Source: Streptomyces iconiensis (GTDB lineage Bacteria; Actinomycetota; Actinomycetes; Streptomycetales; Streptomycetaceae). Taken from it: a stretch of 64,000 bases of DNA. A program made the position numbers and the translations under genes. Below the pieces are notes generated by a model that searched no databases, was not told the origin of the DNA, and was given only the letters and a program-made list of their open reading frames with translations. Each line of letters opens with the position of its first letter. Positions within the stretch are counted from its first letter, which is position 1. This document shows positions 35,009-46,065 of this stretch, in pieces. The DNA lies in the NCBI RefSeq assembly GCF_028657195.3, contig NZ_JANCPR020000001.1:62001-126000 (forward strand), read 5' to 3'.

Positions 35009-35851
35009 ATGAGCCGTATGGGATCACAGGACGGCTACCTGCTCGACAACCGCCGGCGTGAGGCGGGCCAGCGCTTCGATACGTTCGCCGAACTGTTCGA
35101 CCCGTGGACGTTCGCGCACCTCGACCGGGTGGGGCTCGGCGAGGGCCGGCGCTGCTGGGAGGTCGGTGCGGGTGGACCTTCCGTGCCGGCCGGGCTCGCG
35201 CGGAGCGTCGGGCCGACGGGGCGGGTCTGGGCGACGGACATCGACACCTCGTGGCTGACCGGCCCTGGTGCAGGCGCCGTCACCGATACCGCCACCGACG
35301 CGGGCCCGATCGAGGTGCTGCGGCACGACGTGACGCGGGACGAGCCGCCCGCGACCGGCCTCGATCTGGTCCACGCCCGGCTCGTGCTGGTGCACCTGCC
35401 GGACCGGGCCGCGGTGCTCGCGCGGCTCGCCTCGGCGCTGCGGCCCGGCGGCTGGCTGATCGTGGAGGACGCGGACCCCGGGCTGCAACCCCTCGCGTGC
35501 CCGGCCGACACCGGCGCTGCGGGGGAGCGTGCCGAACGGATCCGCAGGGGATTCCGCGCACTGCTCGCGCAGCGCGGCGCTGACCTGGAGTTCGGCCGTT
35601 CGCTGCCAGGACTGCTGCGCGGCGCGGGGCTCCAGGACGTACAGGCCGAGGGCTACTTCCCGTTCACCTCGCCCGCCGGCCGGGAGCTGGAGGCGGCGAC
35701 GGTGCGGCAGGTACGCGGACAACTGGTCGACGCCGGGCCGGTGACGGACGCGGAGATCGACGCACACCTGGCATGCCTGGCGGAAGGCACCCTGGACGTC
35801 ACCACGGCACCCCTGATCACCTGCTGGGGCCGCCGCGGGGCTGCGCCCTGA
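35009..35851 (+). CDS. Class I SAM-dependent methyltransferase
   Basis: 280 residues. Motif I is CWEVGAGGPSVPAGLA (about residues 48-63), the acidic residue of motif II is in VWATDID, and motif IV/V is LDLVHARLVLVHLPDR, then LRPGGWLIVED. The layout is that of ubiquinone/menaquinone-type small-molecule methyltransferases; the substrate is unknown. ATG 35009 or ATG 35018 can be the start. The stop TGA overlaps the first base of a dispersed 30-bp repeat. Confidence 0.82.
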   Translation: MSRMGSQDGYLLDNRRREAGQRFDTFAELFDPWTFAHLDRVGLGEGRRCWEVGAGGPSVPAGLARSVGPTGRVWATDIDTSWLTGPGAGAVTDTATDAGPIEVLRHDVTRDEPPATGLDLVHARLVLVHLPDRAAVLARLASALRPGGWLIVEDADPGLQPLACPADTGAAGERAERIRRGFRALLAQRGADLEFGRSLPGLLRGAGLQDVQAEGYFPFTSPAGRELEAATVRQVRGQLVDAGPVTDAEIDAHLACLAEGTLDVTTAPLITCWGRRGAAP

Positions 35852-35978
35852 AGGGGCGCGAGGAACTGCGCGACAAGCCATGGGGGTGCCTCCCTGCTCG
35901 AAGAGCTTGGGGGAATACGGGCGGCCCGCGACGCACAGCAAGAGGCACCCCCTCCCGGCAGGTTCCGCCGGACAGGCC
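35851..35978. repeat. Dispersed ~110-bp intergenic repeat element
   Basis: Begins with a 30-bp element at 35851-35880 (core GGCGCGAGGAACTGCGCGAC) shared with 27808-27837 (opposite strand) and 57915-57944, with one mismatch in each pair. A second shared block, CGACGCACAGCAAG followed by GCACCCCCTCCC, lies at about 35930-35955 and recurs near 57965-57990. The whole stretch probably also ends the convergent transcripts. Confidence 0.65.
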
Positions 35979-37316
35979 CTAGCTCTCGCGGGTCGCCGTG
36001 CTGCTCTCGCCGTCCGTGACCACCGGTTCGCGTACGGGCTCGACCAGTACGGTGACGATCTTGTTGCGGCGGCCGGCCGGGGACTCGGCGGTGAGCCGGA
36101 GCCCTGTGAGGGTCGGGTCGGAACGGTCCTCGGTGACGTCGACGACGGTCGCCGCACCCGCGATGGGCACCCGCCCGAGGGACTTGGCGAGCAGCCCGCC
36201 GACCGTCTCCACGTCCTCGTCGTCCAGCCCCGTCAGCCCGTACAGCTCGCCCAGGTCACCGATGTCCAGCCGCGCGGTGACGCGGTGGCTCCCGTCGCCG
36301 AGGTCCTCGACGGGCGGCAGCTCCCGGTCGTACTCGTCGGTGATCTCCCCGACGATCTCCTCCAGGATGTCCTCGATCGTGACGATCCCGGCGGTGCCGC
36401 CGTACTCGTCGATCACGACGGCGACATGGATACGGTCCTGCTGCATCTCCCGCAGCAGGTCACCCGCGTTCTTGGTGTCCGGAACGAAGGTCGCGGGCCG
36501 CATCGCCGTGGAGACCAGCTCGGACTCCGTCTCACGGTTGATGTGCACCTTGCGCGAGAGGTCCTTGAGATACACCATCCCCACGACGTCGTCCTCGTTC
36601 TCGCCGACCACGGGGATACGGGAGAAGCCCGAGCGCAGGGCCAGGGTCAGCGCCTGCCGGATCGTCTTGAAGCGCTCGATGGTGATCAGGTCCGTACGCG
36701 GGACCATCACCTCGCGCACCAGCCTGTCGCCGAGCTGGAAGACGGAGTGCACCATCTTCCGCTCGTCCGCCTCGATCAGCGATTCACGCTCCGCGAGGTC
36801 CACCATCGCGCGCAGCTCGGCCTCGCTCGCGAACGGGCCCTTGCGGAAGCCCTTGCCCGGGGTGAGCGCGTTGCCCAGCAGGATGAGGAGCTGCGGTACG
36901 GGCCCCAGGATGCGGGCCAGCGGAACGAGGACGTAGGCGGCGGCCGTCGCCGTGTTCAGCGGGTGCTGGCGGCCGATGGTGCGCGGCGAGACGCCGATGG
37001 CGACGTAACTGACGAAGACCATCACCCCTATGGCGATGACCAGCGCCTCCCAGTTGGGCTTGACCATCCGCAGGCACGCGTACGTCACCAGCGCGCCGGC
37101 CGCGACCTCGCAGGCCACACGCAGCAGCAGCGCCAGGTTCAGATAGCGCGTGGGATCGGCGGCCACGGCAGCCAGCTTGGCGCTGCCGCGCCGCCCCTGG
37201 CGTACCGCCTCCTCCGCGCGGTAGCTCGTCGTACGGGCGAGCCCCGCCTCGGCGCAGGCGGCCAGCCAGGCGACGACGACCAGGAGTACGGCGGCGGCGA
37301 CCAGCTGGGTGTTCAC
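35979..37316 (-). CDS. CNNM/CorC (hemolysin-type) membrane protein with CBS pair
   Basis: 445 residues. Membrane helices at the N-terminus form the DUF21/CNNM domain (starting [20 protein letters not shown]), followed by [19 protein letters not shown], a pair of CBS domains ([51 protein letters not shown]) and a C-terminal CorC/HlyC transporter-associated domain. Such proteins take part in Mg2+/Co2+ handling; hemolysin is a historical name. GTG 37316 overlaps the ybeY stop (GTGA). Third gene of the phoH-ybeY operon. Confidence 0.9.
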   Translation of the reverse strand: MNTQLVAAAVLLVVVAWLAACAEAGLARTTSYRAEEAVRQGRRGSAKLAAVAADPTRYLNLALLLRVACEVAAGALVTYACLRMVKPNWEALVIAIGVMVFVSYVAIGVSPRTIGRQHPLNTATAAAYVLVPLARILGPVPQLLILLGNALTPGKGFRKGPFASEAELRAMVDLAERESLIEADERKMVHSVFQLGDRLVREVMVPRTDLITIERFKTIRQALTLALRSGFSRIPVVGENEDDVVGMVYLKDLSRKVHINRETESELVSTAMRPATFVPDTKNAGDLLREMQQDRIHVAVVIDEYGGTAGIVTIEDILEEIVGEITDEYDRELPPVEDLGDGSHRVTARLDIGDLGELYGLTGLDDEDVETVGGLLAKSLGRVPIAGAATVVDVTEDRSDPTLTGLRLTAESPAGRRNKIVTVLVEPVREPVVTDGESSTATRES

Positions 37317-37813
37317 GAGGTCGTCGTCGGGGCCGGAGAGGGCCCGGTCAGCCCGCGCTCCGCGCGCCAGCCGTCGACGATCGCGGACTGGAGCCCGAAC
37401 ATCTCGGCCTTCTCCCCAGGCTCCTCATGGTCGTAGCCCAGCAGGTGCAGCAGCCCATGGACGGTGAGCAGTTGCAGCTCCTCGTCCATGGAGTGCTGCG
37501 TCGGTGCATCGGCGCCCTGCTTCTCGGCGACCTCGGGGCACAGCACGATGTCCCCGAGGAGCCCCTGCGGGGGCTCCTCCTCGTCCCGGGAGGGCGGGCG
37601 CAGCTCGTCCATCGGGAAGGACATCACGTCGGTCGGCCCCGGAAGGTCCATCCACTGGACGTGCAGCCGCTCGATCGTCTCGCTGTCGACGACGATCACC
37701 GACAGCTCGGAGAGCGGATGGATACGCATCCTCGTCAGCCCGTATCTGGCGATGTCGAGGATGGCCTGCTCGTCGACCTCGCGGCCGGATTCATTGTTGA
37801 CGTCGATCGACAT
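37313..37813 (-). CDS. ybeY: Endoribonuclease YbeY (rRNA maturation factor)
   Basis: 166-residue zinc endoribonuclease for 16S rRNA 3'-end processing and ribosome quality control. The signature [16 protein letters not shown] (H-x3-H-x5-H) provides the metal ligands; [10 protein letters not shown] and [10 protein letters not shown] are also typical. ATG 37813 lies 12 bases after the phoH stop, and its 3' end overlaps the CorC gene by four bases, so phoH-ybeY-corC is one operon. About 15 extra residues at the C-terminus are low complexity. Confidence 0.94.
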   Translation of the reverse strand: MSIDVNNESGREVDEQAILDIARYGLTRMRIHPLSELSVIVVDSETIERLHVQWMDLPGPTDVMSFPMDELRPPSRDEEEPPQGLLGDIVLCPEVAEKQGADAPTQHSMDEELQLLTVHGLLHLLGYDHEEPGEKAEMFGLQSAIVDGWRAERGLTGPSPAPTTTS

Positions 37814-37825
37814 GGTGCGGGTGGG

Positions 37826-39997
<2,172 letters not shown>

Positions 39998-40232
39998 GGG
40001 CGGCCTCTGGGGCCAGCTCATCTCCCTCTCTGCACCGCTTACCTCTGGACTCCCCAGGGTACGACGCCCCCCGCCCCCCGCCCCGATCTTTTTCCACCCC
40101 GGCCCCCGCCCCTTCCCGCCGGGACGGGCACTCCTTCCCGCCGCGACGCTGGGTAACGACGATGGTGAGGGTCCGGCGGGATCGCCGGGTGCGGGCGGCA
40201 TGCGTGGGGAGGACGCGCGGGGCGCGTCGGCC

Positions 40233-41408
40233 CTAGCCCGCCGGGGGCCGGAAGCCGAGGGTGGGGACCGCACGCCGGGGTGGCGTGGACTGGGTGCAGG
40301 ACGCCAGCAGATCGTCGAGGAACGTATAGCGCTTGCCCGTGCCCGCCGGGGCACCCGCGTGGCGCCACCAGGCGGCGATCTCCGGCCAGCCCGGGGCCGA
40401 GAGCGAGCCGCCGAACTCCTGGACCGAGAGCGCGGCGGTGAGGCCGGCGAAGGCGAGGCGGTCGGCCAGGGGCCACCCGGCAAGACTGCCGGTGACGAAG
40501 CCGGCTACGAAGACGTCGCCGGCGCCCGTCGTGTCCAGCGCGTCCACGGCGATCGCGGGCACGGCCGCCGTCTCGCCCGTGCCGCTGTCGACCGCGTACG
40601 CGCCCTCGGAGCCCATGGTCACCACGGCGAGCGGCACATACGCGGACAGTGCGTGCGCCGCGGCGCGCGGGCAGTCCGTACGGGTGTAGCGCATCGCCTC
40701 GACCGCGTTCGGCAGGAACGCCTCGCAGTCCGGCAGTTCGGCGAGGGACGCCAGGTCCCAGCGTTCGGTCTCGTCCCAGCCGACATCGGCGAAGATGCGG
40801 CTGCCGCGCCGCGCGGCCGTGGCGACCCACTCCTGGGGGCGGCCGGGAACGAGCGAGGAGACGCAGGCGTCGGCGGGCGGAGGGCACTCGGGCGCGTCCG
40901 GGTCGTAGGCGGTGGCCGCGCTCTTGGGCGGGGCCTCGTGGCCGTGCGAGATCATCGTGCGCTCGCCCTCGTACGCCATCGAGACGGTCACGGGCGAGTG
41001 CCAGCCGGGGACGGTGTGCGAGTGGGACAGGTCGATGCCCTCGCCGTGTTCCAGCGACTCGCGGCAGTAGTCGCCGTACATGTCGTCGCCGAAGGCGGCG
41101 GCGAGCGAGGTGCGCAGGCCGAGGCGGGCCAGCGCCGTGGCCATGTTGGCGATCCCGCCGGGGCTCGACCCCATGCCCCGCGCCCAGGACTCGGTGCCGC
41201 GTACGGGCGCCGAGTCCAGCCCGGTGAAGATGATGTCGAGGAAGACCGTCCCGGTCAGGTACACGTCGCAGCCGTTGGCCCCGGGCGTACGAACCTGGGC
41301 CAGCGGATCGAAGTTGCGTCCAGCGCGGACGTCCCGCGCGGCCGGCGACTGGCCGGGTGCGGGTACATGTCCTGGGCCTGCGCTCCTCCGCGTGCTCACC
41401 GAACTCAC
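40233..41408 (-). CDS. PfkB-family carbohydrate kinase
   Basis: 391-residue ribokinase-fold sugar or nucleoside kinase. The N-terminal PfkB signature is in GSSPGGIANMATALARLGL; the anion hole and catalytic base are in ALDTTGAGDVFVAGFV. The N-terminal ~50 residues are low complexity. GTG 41408 is chosen (GAAGG upstream; product MSSVSTRRSAGPGH); GTG 41399 is also possible. Divergent from a GH4 glycosidase across 99 bp with two inverted repeats, so they may form one sugar-use unit. The substrate sugar is unknown. Confidence 0.87.
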   Translation of the reverse strand: MSSVSTRRSAGPGHVPAPGQSPAARDVRAGRNFDPLAQVRTPGANGCDVYLTGTVFLDIIFTGLDSAPVRGTESWARGMGSSPGGIANMATALARLGLRTSLAAAFGDDMYGDYCRESLEHGEGIDLSHSHTVPGWHSPVTVSMAYEGERTMISHGHEAPPKSAATAYDPDAPECPPPADACVSSLVPGRPQEWVATAARRGSRIFADVGWDETERWDLASLAELPDCEAFLPNAVEAMRYTRTDCPRAAAHALSAYVPLAVVTMGSEGAYAVDSGTGETAAVPAIAVDALDTTGAGDVFVAGFVTGSLAGWPLADRLAFAGLTAALSVQEFGGSLSAPGWPEIAAWWRHAGAPAGTGKRYTFLDDLLASCTQSTPPRRAVPTLGFRPPAG

Positions 41409-41434
41409 CGTGCCTTCTCCGTCGGGTGTGTGCC

Positions 41435-41463
41435 GCAGCAGCGGTGCTGCCGACCATAGTCGG
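41435..41463. promoter_or_regulatory. Two adjacent inverted repeats in the PfkB/GH4 divergent promoter
   Basis: GCAGCA-GCGG-TGCTGC (41435-41450) is followed directly by CCGAC-CATA-GTCGG (41450-41463). Their position between the divergent starts (41408 and 41508) suits an operator for a sugar-responsive repressor, but the regulator is not encoded nearby. Confidence 0.4.
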
Positions 41464-41507
41464 TGCCCATATCGGGCCGTGCGGCCGTGTGAGGTACGTT
41501 CCGCCAC

Positions 41508-42842
41508 ATGAGGCTGACGATTCTCGGCGGGGGCGGTTTCCGCGTCCCCCTGGTCCACCGTGCGCTGCTCGCCGAGGCCCGGCTCGGCACCCCGGGGCGC
41601 TGTACGGAACTCGTGCTGCACGACACCGACCGTGAACGGCTGGCGGTCATCGCGCGGGTGCTGGCCGAACAGGCGCGTGACGTGCGGGGAGCGCCCACCG
41701 TCCGTATCGCTGACGACCTGGACGACGCGCTGCGCGGCACGGACTTCGTCTTCTCCGCGATCCGCGTCGGCGGTACGGAGGGGCGCGTGAAGGACGAGCG
41801 GATCCCGCTGTCCGAAGGTGTTCTCGGGCAGGAGACGGTCGGCGCCGGGGGAGTGCTGTACGCGCTGCGTACGGTGCCCGTCGCGGTGCGGATCGCCGAA
41901 CGGGTACGGGAGCTGGCGCCGGACGCCTGGGTCATCAACTTCACCAACCCCGCCGGCATGGTCACCGAGGCGATGTCCCGGGTGCTGGGAGAGCGGGTCA
42001 TCGGCATCTGCGACTCACCCGTGGGGCTGGTGCGCAGGGCGGCGCGCGCCGTGGGCGCCGACCCGGACGCCGTCGAGTACGACTACACGGGCCTCAACCA
42101 CCTCGGCTGGCTGCGGTCGTTCAGGGAGCCCGGCGGGCCCGACCTGCTGCCGGGTCTGCTGGCCGACACGGAAGCGCTCACCTCGTTCGAGGAGGGCAAG
42201 CTGTTCGGCGCCGAGTGGCTGCGCGCGCTGGGCGAGCTGCCCAACGAGTACCTGCACTACTACTACTTCCGGCGCGAGACCCTCGCCGCCGTCCGTACGG
42301 CGCCCGAGACGCGGGGCGAGTTCCTCGACCAGCAGCAGGGCGGATTCTTCGACCGGGCGGCCCGCGCCACACAGGACGCCGCCTCGGCGTACGACCTGTG
42401 GGAGCGCACCAGGGCGGAACGCGAGGAGACCTACATGGCCGAGAGCCGCGAGGCCACGGGCGGCTGGCAGCGCGAGAGCTGCGACCTGGACGGCGGCGGC
42501 TACGACCAGGTCGCGCTCGCCCTCATGCGCGCCATCTCGCGCGGCGAGCGCACCCGGCTGGTCCTCAACGTCCCCAACGCCGGTACGCTGCCGTCCCTTT
42601 CACCCGGCGCGATCATCGAAACGGTCTGCGAGGTGGACGCCGCCGGTGCACACCCGCTGCCGGTCGCGCCGCTGGGCGAGGCCGAGTTGGGGCTGATGCT
42701 CCAGCTCAAGGCGGTCGAACTGGCCGCCGTTGAAGCCGCGACGACCGGCTCACACCGCGCGGCGCTGCGCGCCCTCGCCCTGCACCCGCTGGTCGACTCA
42801 CCGGCCGTGGCCGAACGGATTCTGGAGCGGGCGGGGTACTGA
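41508..42842 (+). CDS. Family 4 glycoside hydrolase (6-phospho-beta-glucosidase type)
   Basis: 444-residue NAD-dependent GH4 enzyme. Rossmann start MRLTILGGGGFRVPLV, then FTNPAG near residue 146, the Mn2+-binding Cys in GICDSPVGL near 168 and His in GLNHLGW near 199. GH4 cleaves by oxidation at C3 and elimination, using NAD+ and Mn2+. Relatives act on 6-phospho-beta-glucosides, but no PTS gene is adjacent; the divergent PfkB kinase might supply the phosphorylated sugar. That pairing is an inference. Confidence 0.9.
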   Translation: MRLTILGGGGFRVPLVHRALLAEARLGTPGRCTELVLHDTDRERLAVIARVLAEQARDVRGAPTVRIADDLDDALRGTDFVFSAIRVGGTEGRVKDERIPLSEGVLGQETVGAGGVLYALRTVPVAVRIAERVRELAPDAWVINFTNPAGMVTEAMSRVLGERVIGICDSPVGLVRRAARAVGADPDAVEYDYTGLNHLGWLRSFREPGGPDLLPGLLADTEALTSFEEGKLFGAEWLRALGELPNEYLHYYYFRRETLAAVRTAPETRGEFLDQQQGGFFDRAARATQDAASAYDLWERTRAEREETYMAESREATGGWQRESCDLDGGGYDQVALALMRAISRGERTRLVLNVPNAGTLPSLSPGAIIETVCEVDAAGAHPLPVAPLGEAELGLMLQLKAVELAAVEAATTGSHRAALRALALHPLVDSPAVAERILERAGY

Positions 42843-42885
42843 GGCCCTGCCGCCCCGGGGTCCGGGGTCAGGCGACGCGTGCGGC

Positions 42886-43119
42886 TCACTCCCCGTCGAA
42901 CTCGCCGTCCCTGGCGCCCAGGACGAACGCCTCCCACTCACCGGCGGTGTAGCGCAGCACCGTCCCGTCGGGATCGGCGGGATTGCGCAACGCCACTGCC
43001 CCTCCGGGGAGTTCCGCGATCTCGATCCGGTCGCCGGGGTCGCTCCCGGGGGCGCTCTTCCACGTGGCCTCGCTCAAATCGAGCGCGTACAGGTCGGCCT
43101 TCTCGTGCGCCTCGGACAT
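42886..43119 (-). CDS. DUF397 protein (1 of 3)
   Basis: 77 residues, diverged DUF397 member: LSEATWKSAPGSDPGDRIEIAEL in place of the usual W-x-K-S-S-x-S motif, then VALRNPADPDGTVLRYTAGEW with the conserved Asp-Pro and Trp. ATG 43119 overlaps the TGA of the next DUF397 gene (TGATG). DUF397 proteins pair with XRE-DUF5753 regulators (WhiJ/Scr1 type) in streptomycetes and affect development or antibiotic output. Confidence 0.85.
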   Translation of the reverse strand: MSEAHEKADLYALDLSEATWKSAPGSDPGDRIEIAELPGGAVALRNPADPDGTVLRYTAGEWEAFVLGARDGEFDGE

Positions 43120-43346
43120 CAGCTCTCGAAGGAGCCGTTCGCCACGGCCGCAACGAAAGCGTCCCAGGCGCCGCACGAGACGCGTGCTGCCGGAATGTGG
43201 GTGTTCTTGGAATCGCGGACGGCGGTCACATCTGCGCCGGGAACGCGGGCGACCTCGACGCAGTTGCTGTTGTTCGCCGTGTAGGAACTCTTCCGCCAGT
43301 CGGCACCATGGAGGTCCACGGTGTAGGGGGCGGTCAACTTGCTCAT
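43119..43346 (-). CDS. DUF397 protein (2 of 3)
   Basis: 75 residues with the classic DUF397 pattern: ADWRKSSYTANNSNCVEVA, AVRDSKN and CGAWDAFVAAV. Its ATG 43346 follows the TGA of the upstream DUF397 gene without a gap, and its own TGA overlaps the next start, so all three are translated from one message. Confidence 0.92.
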   Translation of the reverse strand: MSKLTAPYTVDLHGADWRKSSYTANNSNCVEVARVPGADVTAVRDSKNTHIPAARVSCGAWDAFVAAVANGSFES

Positions 43347-43559
43347 TCAGACCCGCCCCTTCTTGACGGCGTCGATGAACGTAGACCAGGAGCCGAACGA
43401 GAAGATCAGAGGGCGCAGGGACACGTCCTTGGAGTCGCGTACAGGGATGAAGGCCCTGTTGTCAGCGACCTCCACGCATGCACCGTTCCCCTGGCTGTAG
43501 CTGGACTTGCGCCATGTGACACGAGTGAGACCTCTGTCCGTGCAATTGCTGGTCTTCAT
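43347..43559 (-). CDS. DUF397 protein (3 of 3)
   Basis: 70 residues: VTWRKSSYSQGNGACVEVA, PVRDSKD and GSWSTFIDAVKKG are canonical DUF397 segments. ATG 43559 overlaps the stop of the truncated DUF5753 regulator by four bases (ATGA), the normal coupling of a WhiJ/Scr1-type regulator with its DUF397 partner. It is thus the true partner of that broken regulator. Confidence 0.92.
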   Translation of the reverse strand: MKTSNCTDRGLTRVTWRKSSYSQGNGACVEVADNRAFIPVRDSKDVSLRPLIFSFGSWSTFIDAVKKGRV

Positions 43560-43879
43560 GGGTCATTCACCATGTTCCGGATCAGCGTCAGCGTCTCGGG
43601 GGCGCTGGCAGCGGCAGCTCTGAGGTTGTCGAACACCACCTCATAGCGTTGCACATCATCCGGATACTGGTCGCTGTTGGCCTCTACATAGACCATGTCC
43701 GGGTCCTGCTGGTCAGGGAACCGCAGAATGACGAAGGGGCCTTCAAGTGTCCCGGGGCGGGCTTCGGACGAGAAACGAATCACCTGGAGAAGAACATGTG
43801 GCAATTCTGCGACCCCGTAAGGAACTGGGCGCGCGAGCCGGTAAGGGAGCTGGGTGGCGCGTTCCCGTAAGGGAGTCAA
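43556..43879 (-). pseudogene. C-terminal remnant of an XRE-DUF5753 (WhiJ/Scr1-like) regulator
   Basis: 107 codons. From about residue 28 on (LPHVLLQVIRFSSEARPGTL, GPFVILRFPDQQDPDMVYVE, QRYEVVFDNLRAAAASAPE) it matches the C-terminal half of DUF5753 regulators. The N-terminal XRE helix-turn-helix and about 150 residues of the family are absent, and the first ~27 residues are unrelated sequence. Upstream lies directly the 3' end of the SDR gene, so a deletion or recombination probably removed the 5' part. It may still be translated, but it should not bind DNA. Confidence 0.75.
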
Positions 43880-43889
43880 CGGCCCGGCG

Positions 43890-44588
43890 TCAGCCGAGTT
43901 GGCCCGTGGGGCGCATGGTGATGTGGTTGATGTCTACGCCCGGGGGCTGGTTGACGGCGAAGGCGATGGTGTCCGCGATCTGGTCGGGGGTCATTGCCGG
44001 TGCCGCCTCGGGGGTGCCGCCGCGTTCGGTCCAGAAGGGGGTGTCCACCACTCCGGGGGCGACGACGGTGACGCCGATCCCGTCCTTGCCGACCAGTAGC
44101 CGGGTGTTTTCGGCGAGCGCGTGCGCGGCCCACTTGGTGACCGAGTACAGGTTGCCGGGTGTGTTGCGGACCCCGGCGACCGAACCGATGATCACGATCC
44201 GGCCCTTGGACTCCCTGAGGTGGGGCAGGGTCTCGCGTACCAGTAGGGCGGGGCCCAGGACGTTGGTGAGGACCATGGCGCGCATGTCCTCGGGGGCGTG
44301 GCTCTCCAGGTTGCCCGGCAGTGAGAAGCCGGCGTTGGCGATGACGTTGTCGAGCCGGCCCCAGGTGTCCACCACGCCGCGCGTGGCGGCGGCGACGTCG
44401 TGTTCGTCGCTGGTGTCGCCGGTGAGCGTCAGCAGCCGTTCGTCCGCTCCGGCCGAAGCGGCGAAGGCGGACAGCTTGTCGGCGTCGCGTCCGGTGACGG
44501 CCACGCGGTGGCCCTGCTTGAGCAGGGCGCGGGCGGTGGCGGCGCCGATGCCGGTCGAGCCACCGGTGATCAGCGTGACGGGTTCCAT
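43890..44588 (-). CDS. Short-chain dehydrogenase/reductase
   Basis: 232-residue classical SDR. NAD(P) motif TLITGGSTGIGAATARAL (TGxxxGIG) at residues 4-20, NAG in DNVIANAGF, catalytic Ser in IIGSVAGVRN, and YxxxK as YSVTKWAAHAL. An oxidoreductase of unknown substrate. ATG 44588 (MEPVTLITGG) is chosen with GAGGAG upstream. Its stop lies only 11 bases from the truncated DUF5753 remnant. Confidence 0.88.
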   Translation of the reverse strand: MEPVTLITGGSTGIGAATARALLKQGHRVAVTGRDADKLSAFAASAGADERLLTLTGDTSDEHDVAAATRGVVDTWGRLDNVIANAGFSLPGNLESHAPEDMRAMVLTNVLGPALLVRETLPHLRESKGRIVIIGSVAGVRNTPGNLYSVTKWAAHALAENTRLLVGKDGIGVTVVAPGVVDTPFWTERGGTPEAAPAMTPDQIADTIAFAVNQPPGVDINHITMRPTGQLG

Positions 44589-44763
44589 GGACGGTCTCCT
44601 CGGTTGCGTGGTCATCCGGGTTCACCAGGGCGGCGGACGCCGGTGAACACGAGGTGGCGCGTTCATCGCCCCTCTCCGGCCGCCGCCGGTTACCCGGAGC
44701 GCCTGAACTGTACCCGGGGCTCCGCCACGGGCGCCGTTCAGCGGCCTGGCTCTCCCATAGGGC

Positions 44764-46065
44764 TCACCAGCGGGGCACCGTCGGGGTGACCCATTGCGGG
44801 TCAGCGACGCGCATGGCCGCCGCGTCGTCGCGGTCCCGTAGCCAGGGGTCGGCCGAGCGCCACCGTTCGTGGAGTGCGGCCAGGCGCGTGGGGTCCAGGG
44901 TGATGCCGAGGCCCGGCGCGTCGGAGACGCGGACGTGTCCCTCATGGAAGGGGATGCGGGAGGTGAGCACGTCCTCGGTCTGCCAGGGGTAATGGGTGTC
45001 GCAGGCGTAGTCGAGGTGGGGGACGGTCGCGGCCACGTGGGTCATGGCGGCGAGGCTGATGCCCAGGTGGGTGTTGGAGTGCATGGACAGTCCGACGCCG
45101 AACACGTGGCAGAGCGCGGCGAGTTCGCGGGTGGCGCGCAGGCCGCCCCAGTAGTGGTGGTCGCTGAGCACCACTTGCACGGCGCCGCGCGCGAACGCTT
45201 CGGGTATCTCGTCCACGGTGGTCACGCACATGTTCGTGGCCAGTGGTATCCCCGCTTCCTTCGCGACCTCGGCCATGGCGGGCGTTCCGCTGGTGGGGTC
45301 CTCCAGGTACTGGAGCACGTCGCGCAGCTCCTCCGCGACGCGCAGTGAGGTCTCCGCCGACCAGGCGCCGTTGGGGTCGAGGCGCACCGGTCGGCCGGGG
45401 AAGGCGGCGGCGAGGGCGCGTACGGCGGCGATCTCCTCGTCGGGCGGGAAGACGCCGCCCTTGAGCTTGAAGGAGCCGAAGCCGTACTCGTCGGCGAAGC
45501 GGCGGGCCTGCGTGACGATGCCGGCGGGGCCGGTGGCCTCGCCCCAGTCGTCGGGCTCGCCGGTACCGCCGGGGTGGGACGCCCAGCGGTAGAAGAGGTA
45601 GGCGCTGTATTCGACGCGGTCGCGCACGCGCCCGCCGAGCAGCGCGTGCACGGGCAGCCCCACGGCTTTGCCGAACGCGTCGAGGCAGGCGACCTCGAAG
45701 CCGGACAGGACGGAGAGCCGCAGCTTGTCGGCGCTCTGGGTGCCGCGCAGCCCGCCCACGTCGACACCGGTCTCCACATGGGCCTCGTCGATGGCGACGG
45801 AACGGGCCCGCTCGGCCAGGCTGTTCAGGTCGCTGACCCGGCTGCCCGGCAGCGCCTCGGCCAGTACGCGCGCGACGGCCAGGTACTTGCCGTCGCCGTA
45901 GGTCTCGCCGACGCCCGTGTGGCCGCCCGCCGTCTCGATCTCGACGATGAGCCGTGGTGTGTAGGGCTGGTGCACGCCCTGGGTGTTCAGCAGCGGCGGA
46001 TCGGCGATGAGTACGGGGGTGAGGCGTACGTCGGTGACGGTCAGATCCTTCGCGGACGTGCTCAT
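44764..46065 (-). CDS. Glucarate dehydratase-like enolase-superfamily enzyme
   Basis: 433 residues of the enolase superfamily, glucarate dehydratase branch. The KxK base is in GFGSFKLKGGVF, metal ligands in RLDPNGAWS, LEDPT and TTVDE, and the His/Asp dyad in SMHSNTHLGISLAAMTH. It would dehydrate D-glucarate to 5-keto-4-deoxyglucarate in aldarate catabolism. The downstream aldolase and transporter are not in this window, so substrate assignment stays tentative. ATG 46065 has GGGAG upstream. Confidence 0.85.
   Translation of the reverse strand: MSTSAKDLTVTDVRLTPVLIADPPLLNTQGVHQPYTPRLIVEIETAGGHTGVGETYGDGKYLAVARVLAEALPGSRVSDLNSLAERARSVAIDEAHVETGVDVGGLRGTQSADKLRLSVLSGFEVACLDAFGKAVGLPVHALLGGRVRDRVEYSAYLFYRWASHPGGTGEPDDWGEATGPAGIVTQARRFADEYGFGSFKLKGGVFPPDEEIAAVRALAAAFPGRPVRLDPNGAWSAETSLRVAEELRDVLQYLEDPTSGTPAMAEVAKEAGIPLATNMCVTTVDEIPEAFARGAVQVVLSDHHYWGGLRATRELAALCHVFGVGLSMHSNTHLGISLAAMTHVAATVPHLDYACDTHYPWQTEDVLTSRIPFHEGHVRVSDAPGLGITLDPTRLAALHERWRSADPWLRDRDDAAAMRVADPQWVTPTVPRW

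Noticed and set aside
40022..40232. C-rich spacer between phoH and the PfkB kinase as a small gene or RNA
   Set aside because: No conserved frame, ribosome site or clear hairpin; the C-runs look like ordinary intergenic DNA holding the phoH promoter.
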